Source: an uncultured Eubacteriales bacterium (lineage in GTDB: Bacteria > Bacillota > Clostridia > Christensenellales > Borkfalkiaceae). Taken from it: a stretch of DNA of 15,901 nucleotides. This document shows positions 1 through 6,883 of this stretch, piece by piece (the first letter of the stretch is position 1; every line of letters begins with the position of its first letter). A program made the translations under genes and the position numbers. The stretch is taken from NCBI GenBank assembly GCA_900556195.1, contig USOJ01000005.1, positions 1 to 15,901 of the forward strand, in the 5' to 3' direction. Below the pieces are notes generated by a model that did no database searches, was not told the origin of the DNA, and worked only from the letters and a program-made list of their open reading frames with translations.

Positions 1-50
1 TCTGACGACGAGAAGAGGGGTACCCCTCTTCTCGTCTGACGACGAGAAGA
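1..50. repeat. Perfect 30-bp palindrome with overlapping 16-bp direct repeat
   Basis: Positions 7-36 form a perfect palindrome centred on GGTACC. In RNA this gives a 13-bp stem with a GUAC loop. The 16-mer at 1-16 (TCTGACGACGAGAAGA) recurs exactly at 35-50. The decamer at 27-36 can therefore pair either with 7-16 or with 41-50 (10-bp stem, TGAC loop), so two mutually exclusive hairpins are possible. No T-run follows, so it is not a typical intrinsic terminator. It could be a dispersed repeat upstream of the operon, an attenuator-like leader, or a fold-back artefact if the window starts at a contig edge. Confidence 0.75.
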
Positions 51-113
51 ATCGTTTAGCGGCAAAAAAAATAAAAAGGCAAAAAACAAGTTTTCTTAAA
101 CGGAGGAAAGTTT

Positions 114-1862
114 ATGAAGAAAAAAGCAAAAAGACTCATCAGCGCGTTGCTTGCGGCAACGGTCGTTCTCGGCGTCGGCGTCGGTGCCTCCTGCAGCGGC
201 AAGTCCAAGAAAGAAGAGAGCGGTCTGTACGTCCGCAGAGACGGCAAGAAATACGACTCTTCCAAAACGCAGATCAACGTATACCTTTACAAAGCGGGCT
301 ACGGCGAGGACTGGATATACGATTACGAAGAGGCTTTCGAGAAGGCGTACGCAAACGTTCCTCTCGAAGAGGGCAAGAAGGGCGTGCAGGTATGGCATGC
401 GGGCGATATGTCGAGTTGGACCACGACGAAGATGAACCAGAGTCAATACGATATTTTCTTCTTCGAAAACGAGAACTACTATAATTTTCTCGACGGAACT
501 CTCGAAGATCTTACCGGCATCGTAAAAACCACGCTTCCCGGCGAAAGCAGAACCATAGAAGATAAACTTACCGATCAGCAGCAAAATTATTTTGCAGTTA
601 AACAAAACGGAGATACGACGGGTAAGTATTACGCGCTTCCGCACTACTACGGCACTTACGGTATCGTATACAACGTCGATCTTTTCGATAAAATGGGATA
701 TTATTTCGACGAGAACGGAAAAATAATCGGCGAAGACAATACGACCGCGGTCAAGAGTTCCGGACCCGACGGCAGAACGGGTTACGACGAAAAGACGAAC
801 GTCGATTACTCGTTAGACGACGGTCTGCCGGCGACTTACGACCAATTCTACGAACTTTGCGCCTATATCAAGACGTATACCGGTCAGACTCCGCTGTGCT
901 GGCCCGGTAAATATTACGAACACCACCTTCTCAACCTTTACGACAACCTCGTCGCGGGTTACGAAGGTATAGATCAGATGATGCTTAACTACGGTTTCAA
1001 CGAAGGCGTCGAAACTCCCGTCAAGGCTACCGACCTTATAGAGGTTGACGGTAACGGCAACGTTACCGAACTTCCCGAAACCGAAATCACTACCGCCAAC
1101 GGCTATGAACTTGCCCGTCAGGCAGGCAAATATTACGCTTATAAATTTTTGAGCGAAATCATGCAGCAGAAAAACGGCTGGTATAATAAAAAGGCGTACA
1201 CGATTTCTTATACTCACACGGATAACCAGAGAGATTACCTTATGTACGGTACCAGACTCAGTAAAGAAAAGAAGACGACGGCTATGCTCGTAGACGGCCC
1301 GTGGTGGCAGACCGAGGCGAAAGCGGCGTTTGAAAATATGGTTAAGAACGGCGGAAACGAATATTCCGCCAATTCGAGAAAGTTCGGCTGGATGCCTCTT
1401 CCGCACGCCGACGAAAACAAAGTAGGCGAAAAGCCCGTTTACTCCGATTACCTTAAAACGTTCGTATGTATGAAGAGCGGTTTAGGCACGAGAAAACGCG
1501 CGGCGGAAGAATTTATCAAGTTCATTTCCACAGACGAACAACTCGTCGCGTTCACCAAATCGACGGGTACGCTCCGCGGATACAAATACGACATCGAACC
1601 GTCGGATATGACCGATATGTCCTACTTTACGAAGAGCGTAATCAATTACGTCAAGGGCGCGGACGTCATATACAAATTCTCGGGCGGCAAATTCTATAAC
1701 GCGAACAACGATAAACTTAAATACGATATCGTATATCAGACTACCATAAGCGGCAGCGTTTACAAAAACCCCGCGAAAGTCATCAGAGAAAAGAAGACTT
1801 CCGCGGCGACGTGGTTCAACGAATATTACAAGTCGTTGAGAGATAACCTTAACTGGAAATAA
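114..1862 (+). CDS. ABC transporter substrate-binding lipoprotein (CUT1 sugar-type)
   Basis: A 582-aa extracellular solute-binding protein that would capture a sugar or oligosaccharide and deliver it to the two permeases directly downstream. The N-terminus has a KKKAKR charged region, a hydrophobic stretch at about 8-26, and a relaxed lipobox ending at Cys27 (G-A-S-C). This suggests a lipid anchor on the outer face of the membrane, followed by a Lys/Ser linker. The mature part has features of family-1 solute-binding proteins, such as PLCWPGKYYEHH, a DGPWWQTEA-type segment and the late EEFIKFIST segment. At 582 aa it is longer than the usual 400-450 aa; an acidic/glycine insertion at about 200-240 accounts for some of this. 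GGAGGA at 102-107 lies 6 nt before the ATG and fixes the start. The ligand cannot be told from sequence. The assignment rests on these segments, the lipobox and the permease neighbours. Confidence 0.9.
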   Translation: MKKKAKRLISALLAATVVLGVGVGASCSGKSKKEESGLYVRRDGKKYDSSKTQINVYLYKAGYGEDWIYDYEEAFEKAYANVPLEEGKKGVQVWHAGDMSSWTTTKMNQSQYDIFFFENENYYNFLDGTLEDLTGIVKTTLPGESRTIEDKLTDQQQNYFAVKQNGDTTGKYYALPHYYGTYGIVYNVDLFDKMGYYFDENGKIIGEDNTTAVKSSGPDGRTGYDEKTNVDYSLDDGLPATYDQFYELCAYIKTYTGQTPLCWPGKYYEHHLLNLYDNLVAGYEGIDQMMLNYGFNEGVETPVKATDLIEVDGNGNVTELPETEITTANGYELARQAGKYYAYKFLSEIMQQKNGWYNKKAYTISYTHTDNQRDYLMYGTRLSKEKKTTAMLVDGPWWQTEAKAAFENMVKNGGNEYSANSRKFGWMPLPHADENKVGEKPVYSDYLKTFVCMKSGLGTRKRAAEEFIKFISTDEQLVAFTKSTGTLRGYKYDIEPSDMTDMSYFTKSVINYVKGADVIYKFSGGKFYNANNDKLKYDIVYQTTISGSVYKNPAKVIREKKTSAATWFNEYYKSLRDNLNWK

Positions 1863-1877
1863 AAACGAAAATCAGAC

Positions 1878-1901
1878 GGGCGGCAGAATATCCCGCCGCC
1901 C
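1878..1901 (+). promoter_or_regulatory. Intercistronic GC-rich hairpin after the binding-protein gene
   Basis: GGGCGGC (1878-1884) pairs with GCCGCCC (1895-1901) across a 10-nt loop. It sits 15 nt after the stop codon of the binding-protein gene and 24 nt before the first permease. No T-run follows, so full termination is unlikely. Hairpins at this place in binding-protein operons (classically after malE) stabilise the upstream mRNA or cause partial attenuation, giving more binding protein than permease. That role is inferred here from position and structure only. Confidence 0.6.
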
Positions 1902-1925
1902 TCCGAAATCCGAAAAAAGAAGAGA

Positions 1926-2855
1926 ATGATGACTAAGATAAAAGACAAGGTATTCAAAAGCCCCAAAAGCGTAGTATTTTACGTCGGGTTTATGGCTATA
2001 CCGGTATTACAATTCGTCGTATTTTACATTATCGTAAACTTCAACTCGTTTCTGATGGCGTTTCAGAACATAAGATCCGTCAGGGTGGGGGATTTTTCCT
2101 GGACGTTGAAGAATTTTACGACATGGTTTTCGCTTTCCGGCGACCGTACGGAACTTCTGAACGCGATTAAAATATCGATAAAATCGTATTTGATCACGCT
2201 TTGCGTAAGCGTTCCGCTCGGACTGTTTTTCTCGTACTACATCTTCAAGAAGATGCCCGGCGCGATGATATTCCGCTTTATGCTCTTTTTGCCGTCGATC
2301 ATAATGTCGATAGTTCTCGTTACCATATATCAGAACTTTACCGATTACGTCGTTCAGGCGATGAGGGTTAAATGGTTCCACGTGGACGAACTTACCGATC
2401 CGCTGCTTACGTCGGATAAAACGCGTTACGCGACGATTATGATTTATAACCTGTTCGTCGGTTTCGGAACGACGGTGCTTATGTATTCCAATAAAATGGC
2501 GAACATATCCCCGGACGTAATCGAGGCGGCAGAACTCGACGGGGCGAATTCTTTTCAGGAATTCTTCCGTATAGTACTTCCGCAGGCGTTCTCCGTCGTA
2601 TCCGTATTCCTCGTTACGGGCGTAGCGAGCATTTTCACCAACCAGATCAATAACTTTTCGTTCTTCGAGTATACGGTAAACCCCGATACGGCAACGGTAG
2701 GCTTCCTGATGTACAAACGACTCGAAAACGCGCACGGCGACGTAACGAAATACCCGCCGATAGCCGCGCTCGGGCTTATGACCACGGTCGTGGCGATACC
2801 CGTTACCTTCCTCGTAAGGTGGTTGCTCGAAAAATTCGGGCCGAGCGAAGATTAA
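1926..2855 (+). CDS. ABC sugar transporter permease, MalF/UgpA-type
   Basis: A 309-aa integral membrane subunit that would form half of the importer channel with the next gene product. Six hydrophobic segments are visible at about 16-38, 86-106, 113-135, 169-188, 222-240 and 279-300. The cytoplasmic EAA loop that docks on the ATPase is clear at residues 200-219, beginning EAAELDG and ending with I-V-L-P, in the standard place between the fourth and fifth helices. The start is one of two adjacent ATG codons (1926 or 1929) behind a weak purine-rich AAAAGAAGAG; this weaker site also fits lower expression than the binding protein. Gene order (binding protein, MalF-like, MalG-like) is the standard CUT1 order. 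The transported sugar is unknown. Confidence 0.93.
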   Translation: MMTKIKDKVFKSPKSVVFYVGFMAIPVLQFVVFYIIVNFNSFLMAFQNIRSVRVGDFSWTLKNFTTWFSLSGDRTELLNAIKISIKSYLITLCVSVPLGLFFSYYIFKKMPGAMIFRFMLFLPSIIMSIVLVTIYQNFTDYVVQAMRVKWFHVDELTDPLLTSDKTRYATIMIYNLFVGFGTTVLMYSNKMANISPDVIEAAELDGANSFQEFFRIVLPQAFSVVSVFLVTGVASIFTNQINNFSFFEYTVNPDTATVGFLMYKRLENAHGDVTKYPPIAALGLMTTVVAIPVTFLVRWLLEKFGPSED

Positions 2856-2868
2856 GGAGAATAAGACT

Positions 2869-3762
2869 ATGACTAAAACCAAGATGAAAGTTAAAGACGT
2901 CAGAAGTAAATTCTCCGTTCTTACGGTAGTAATGCTCGTGCTTCTTACCGTTTATTGTCTGATTCTGATAACCATACTCGGCTGGTCGCTCATGACGGCG
3001 TTCAAAGGCTCGTTCGATTTCGGCGAAAACGAAGTCGGATTCCCTAAACCGTGGACGTTGGAAACGATAAAAGCGGCGTGGACGGACGCGTCTATGGAAA
3101 CCTTTCTGACCAACACGCGGGTTTCGAGAGGCGCGATTATATGGAACACGATAGTATACGCGGTAGGGTGTTCGCTCGTAAACACCGTAGTAATGTGCGT
3201 GGTGGCGTATCTTTGCGCGAGATACCCCTGTAAATTTTCGAAAATAGTTTACGCCACGGTACTCGTCGTAATGGTAGTGCCGATTATAGGTAACCAGGCG
3301 GCGGAATTGCAGATGTCGATCAGACTCTGCTTGTACGACCGTATGTGGGGTATGCTCATAATGAGGGCAAGTTTCCTCGGAATATACTTTCTCGTGTTCT
3401 ACGATATATTCAAGGCAACGCCAAAAACCTACGCCGAAGCGGCGGAAATAGACGGCGCGGGCGACTTTGCCATAATGCTTCGCGTATATCTTCCGATAGC
3501 GGCAAACACGTTCCTTACGATACTGCTTATAAGTTTCATTACTTACTGGAACGATTATCAGACTCCTATGGTCTACGTTCCCGAACACCCCACGCTCGCC
3601 GCGTTCGTGTTCGATCTGAGAAGACAATCCGACGAACCGTTCGGCACGACTCCGGGTCGTATGGCGGTTTCGTGGATGGCGCTTCTTCCGGTAATGATAT
3701 TATTTATAGCGTTTAACAAAAAGTTACTCGGCAACCTGTCTATCGGCGGCATCAAAGGCTGA
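2869..3762 (+). CDS. ABC sugar transporter permease, MalG/UgpE-type
   Basis: A 297-aa partner permease. Hydrophobic segments lie at about 16-38, 93-115, 127-146, 161-180, 212-230 and 267-285. The EAA loop occupies residues 190-209, starting EAAEIDGAG and ending R-V-Y-L-P. The C-terminus closes with the short NKKLLGNLSIGGIKG tail, and such a tail after the last helix is typical of MalG-like subunits. AAGGAG (2854-2859) overlaps the stop codon of the previous permease and lies 9 nt before the ATG, so the two permeases are probably translated in step. No ATPase gene follows; the importer would need a shared MsmK/MalK-like ATPase from another locus, which is common in Bacillota. Confidence 0.93.
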   Translation: MTKTKMKVKDVRSKFSVLTVVMLVLLTVYCLILITILGWSLMTAFKGSFDFGENEVGFPKPWTLETIKAAWTDASMETFLTNTRVSRGAIIWNTIVYAVGCSLVNTVVMCVVAYLCARYPCKFSKIVYATVLVVMVVPIIGNQAAELQMSIRLCLYDRMWGMLIMRASFLGIYFLVFYDIFKATPKTYAEAAEIDGAGDFAIMLRVYLPIAANTFLTILLISFITYWNDYQTPMVYVPEHPTLAAFVFDLRRQSDEPFGTTPGRMAVSWMALLPVMILFIAFNKKLLGNLSIGGIKG

Positions 3763-3798
3763 CGGACATTATAATAAATAACAAAAAAAGAGGAAAAG

Positions 3799-6700
3799 AT
3801 GAAAATCAAAAAACGACTGATTCTTACGTTTGCCTGCGCGGCTACGGTCGCGTTCGGCGCGTTCGGCGCGAAGTTTGCGAAAACTTCGGTTTCGGCTGCA
3901 GACTGGCAGGAAATCACGCTTGCGGAAACGTATTCGTACGGCGCGACGGTCACCGTTCCCGAAAGGACGGTTACCGCGAACGGTACGAGTAAAACCGCTA
4001 CGGCGTACGTTACTTTCCCCGACGGCAGCGTAACTTCGGCTACGACGATTACCGCCGACGTTTTCGGAATTTACACGGTAAACTATTACGCCGAAATAAA
4101 CGGTAAACATTATAGCGAAAGCGAAACTTTCGAAGTAGAACGGAAGGCGTATGCGGTGGGAACGGAGAACAGTTCCGTCGAATACGGACACTACGATAAA
4201 TACGGGGCGGACTCGGACGGTCTTATCGTAAGACTTGCGAATAAAGACACGCTTACGTTTTCGAACCTTATAGACGTTTCGGATATAACGAAATCGGATT
4301 ATCTTATCAGGGCGTTTATAACCCCCGATCAGCAAGGCACTCCCGATTTCAGCAGATTCGTGGTTACTCTGACCGATTCCGAAGACGATTCGGTATACCT
4401 TCGTCTTCACGTCAACCGCTATATATCCGATCAGTCGGGTTTCGGCGTTTGCTTTGCAATGGCGGGCGGCAACGGTCAGGATATGGTCGGCTACGAAAAG
4501 AATAAAGGTCTGCACGTAAACGACGGCGTAGGTTCGGTTATGGAAAACACGTCGTTCAGAGCGCAGAGGCAGACGGCTTGGAGCGGCCCCGCCTATAACG
4601 TCGCGCCCGATACCGTGTCGTTTACGCTTTCGTACGACGCGGCGACAAATCAGGCTTACGCGCAGGACGTACTTATCGCCGATATGGACGATCCGACTTA
4701 TTACAGAAAGACGTGGAACGGCTTTCCCAGCGGAAAGGTCAGAATGTCGATAAGCGGCGCGCTTTATAACGCGAGTTCCGCTAATTTCTGTATTCTTTAC
4801 GTTGCCGGTACCGATACGGAAACCCTTCGAAGCAATAATTTCGTCGATTCCAAAGGTCCGAATATAAAGGTGGATACCGAATACGACGAAATGCCGGTCG
4901 CGCAGGTAGGAACGGAATATTCCGTTCCCGCGGCAACGGCGCGCGACGAATACACGGGCGTTGCGAAAGTTACGACTACCGTTTTCTACGGTTACGGCGA
5001 AGAAAACCCCGTTACGATCGGCGTTAAAGACGGCAAGTTCAAGCCTTCTAAACCGGGGTATTATACGATAGAGTATAAAGCGACCGACGGGTTCGGAAAC
5101 GACAGCGTCGTAACGAAGTCCGTACGCGCGCTGAAGAACGTTCCGGAAATTTCCGCGGAAGTTCCGACGGACGCGGCGAAAACAGCCGTTTTGGGCGTTG
5201 CGACCGAAGTAAAAGAGCCGGTAACGAGCGGCGGCAGCGGTAATCTTGCCGTCGTAAAAACCGTAACTTTCGGTAAGACGGTTACGGAAATAGACGATTC
5301 GTTCGTTCCTCAGGTTGCGGGTAAGTATACCGTAACTTACACCGTTACGGATTATTTAGGTCAGGTTGCCGCGTGCAGTTACGAAGTCACGGCGGCTTAT
5401 TCGGGCGCGCCCGTGTTTTCAAACGAAGCGACTCTGCCCATGGCGTTTATATCCGGTTCGGGATATACGCTTCCGGAACTCTACGCGGACGACTACGCGG
5501 GGGGCAAACATAAAACCGTCCTTGCCGACGTTAAGGTAAAGGATGCGAACGGCGAAAAGATTTATAAAGCGGGCAGCCGTTTTATTCCGGAAGTAAGAAA
5601 CGACGGCGACGAAGTCGAAGTTACTTATTACAGCGGAAATACCGCTTTCGAAACGGTAAAAATCCCGGCGATTATCGCGAGAGAAAACGGGAAAGTATAC
5701 GGTTATAAATATTTCGTAGGCGATACGGAGATGTCGTATAACGACGAAAACGGCGAAAAATACAGACGAGGCGGCGTCGCTTCCGTCGTAAAAGCGGACT
5801 CCGACAGGGCAGGCTGGTTTTTCGCAAATCCGCTTATCGCCGAAGGACTCGAAGTTCAGTTTTCGACCGTAAACGGTCTGACGAACTTCTCGGCGTTCGA
5901 ATTTATCCTTACCGATTCGGCGGATTATTCCAAATCGGTCAAAGTAACGCTCGGCGTAAATTCGAAAAAGGTAAATCACGGCGTTAAGGAATACAGCGCG
6001 GACTTTAATCTCGCAAAAGGCAACATATTCACGCTCGGTTACGAAGCGGGCAGCGTTTCGCTCACGACCGAAGACGTTTCGGTTTTCGTAAGCCTTTCTC
6101 AATACGAAAACGGCGAAAAATTCACAGGGTTCCCGTCGGGCAGAATTTACCTTTCGGTAAACACGCTCGCTAATAAGGCGAACGCGAGATATAAAATCGA
6201 GAACGTAAACGGAAACGTCGTTTCGTACGCCAACCGCGATAACGAAGCCCCCTCATTGCTTCTTTACGGCAACTACGGCGGAAGCGTTAAAAAAGGGCGT
6301 ACCTTCGTTACGAATATAGCCGAAGGTTCGGACGTTTACGCGCCCGAAACCGAAGTTTCGTTCACCGTTTACGATCCCGACGGCAAGGTGGTGAGCGACG
6401 TTAAAGGCAAAAAAATGCAAAACGTGATTCCCGATAAAGTTTACGAAATCAAAGCGGGCAAGTACGGTCAATATAAGGTGGTATACCTTATAAAAACCGT
6501 AGGCTGGATGGAAGAAGAGCAGGAAAACGAATTCGAAATAACTTACGACGTACCCGACGACCTTCCTCCGACGATTAAATTCACGAATAACGGCACGAAG
6601 ACGGCAAAAGTCGGCGACGTAATCGTAATGCCCGACTTCACGGTTTCGGATAACCTTACCGCGTCGGGCAGAATTCTCGTCTGGAAGTACGTTATAAATC

Positions 6701-6870
6701 CGTACGGACAACTCGTCGAACTCGAAGGCGACGCCAACTCGGTAATCGCGAGGATCAAGGGAGAGTATACCTTCGTCGTATACGCGCAGGACGTTATTTT
6801 GGGCGAAACCGCCGACGCCGACACCCCGAACAACGCGGCCGTACTTAAATGGGTCGTTACCGTAAGATAA
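3799..6870 (+). CDS. Large secreted multidomain protein: Ig-like plus duplicated lectin-like modules
   Basis: A 1023-aa exported protein of unknown exact function, probably binding extracellular carbohydrate. It has a signal peptide with probable signal peptidase I cleavage after SVSA (about residue 33) and no lipobox. No LPXTG anchor or C-terminal membrane helix is present, so it is likely released or held non-covalently. The visible architecture is Ig-like (34-118), lectin/LamG-like beta-sandwich (about 130-350), three Ig-like domains (about 355-442, 446-535, 536-633), a second lectin-like module (about 640-805) and two Ig-like domains (about 815-915, 918-1023). The Ig-like domains show the G-x-Y-T-[IV]-x-Y-x-A/V-x-D strand pattern, as in SKPGYYTIEYKATDGFG and VAGKYTVTYTVTDYLG. 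The two lectin-like modules share FSxFxxxLTDS (residues 184-194 and 697-707) and GFPSG[KR] (308-313, 777-782). AGAGGA 5 nt before the ATG supports the start. Domain names are inferred from pattern, not from a search. Confidence 0.8.
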   Translation: MKIKKRLILTFACAATVAFGAFGAKFAKTSVSAADWQEITLAETYSYGATVTVPERTVTANGTSKTATAYVTFPDGSVTSATTITADVFGIYTVNYYAEINGKHYSESETFEVERKAYAVGTENSSVEYGHYDKYGADSDGLIVRLANKDTLTFSNLIDVSDITKSDYLIRAFITPDQQGTPDFSRFVVTLTDSEDDSVYLRLHVNRYISDQSGFGVCFAMAGGNGQDMVGYEKNKGLHVNDGVGSVMENTSFRAQRQTAWSGPAYNVAPDTVSFTLSYDAATNQAYAQDVLIADMDDPTYYRKTWNGFPSGKVRMSISGALYNASSANFCILYVAGTDTETLRSNNFVDSKGPNIKVDTEYDEMPVAQVGTEYSVPAATARDEYTGVAKVTTTVFYGYGEENPVTIGVKDGKFKPSKPGYYTIEYKATDGFGNDSVVTKSVRALKNVPEISAEVPTDAAKTAVLGVATEVKEPVTSGGSGNLAVVKTVTFGKTVTEIDDSFVPQVAGKYTVTYTVTDYLGQVAACSYEVTAAYSGAPVFSNEATLPMAFISGSGYTLPELYADDYAGGKHKTVLADVKVKDANGEKIYKAGSRFIPEVRNDGDEVEVTYYSGNTAFETVKIPAIIARENGKVYGYKYFVGDTEMSYNDENGEKYRRGGVASVVKADSDRAGWFFANPLIAEGLEVQFSTVNGLTNFSAFEFILTDSADYSKSVKVTLGVNSKKVNHGVKEYSADFNLAKGNIFTLGYEAGSVSLTTEDVSVFVSLSQYENGEKFTGFPSGRIYLSVNTLANKANARYKIENVNGNVVSYANRDNEAPSLLLYGNYGGSVKKGRTFVTNIAEGSDVYAPETEVSFTVYDPDGKVVSDVKGKKMQNVIPDKVYEIKAGKYGQYKVVYLIKTVGWMEEEQENEFEITYDVPDDLPPTIKFTNNGTKTAKVGDVIVMPDFTVSDNLTASGRILVWKYVINPYGQLVELEGDANSVIARIKGEYTFVVYAQDVILGETADADTPNNAAVLKWVVTVR
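4219..4845 (+). repeat. Lectin-like module, copy 1 (protein-level repeat)
   Basis: Residues about 141-349 of the 1023-aa secreted protein. The module is marked by FSRFVVTLTDS, a VSFTLSYD strand, and GFPSGKVRMSIS near the end. An equivalent module occurs about 1.5 kb downstream in the same gene, and each copy is followed by an Ig-like domain that begins with an acidic K/N-x-x-P segment. The length and strand pattern fit a concanavalin/LamG-like beta-sandwich. This copy carries extra loops, including a glycine-rich stretch, that the second lacks. Confidence 0.6.
5770..6237 (+). repeat. Lectin-like module, copy 2 (protein-level repeat)
   Basis: Residues about 658-813 of the 1023-aa secreted protein. 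It repeats the landmarks of copy 1 in the same order: FSAFEFILTDS, then an FTLGYE strand, then GFPSGRIYLSVN. It is shorter, having lost the long middle loops. The divergence between copies suggests an old duplication, so the two may recognise different ligands. Confidence 0.6.
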
Positions 6871-6883
6871 GGAGAGAAAGCAG

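Noticed and set aside
1..50. Intrinsic terminator of an upstream gene
   Set aside because: The stem is strong but no T-run follows on either possible hairpin.
2007..3627. Minus-strand open frames of 291 and 274 codons opposite the permeases
   Set aside because: They are Arg/Tyr-rich without domain or membrane pattern, and lie fully under two clear permease genes.
3769..3775. TATAAT at 3770-3775 before the 1023-aa protein gene, as a -10 box
   Set aside because: No acceptable -35 hexamer lies about 17 nt upstream, and the AT-rich 36-nt gap would produce such a match by chance. Co-transcription with the permeases is simpler.
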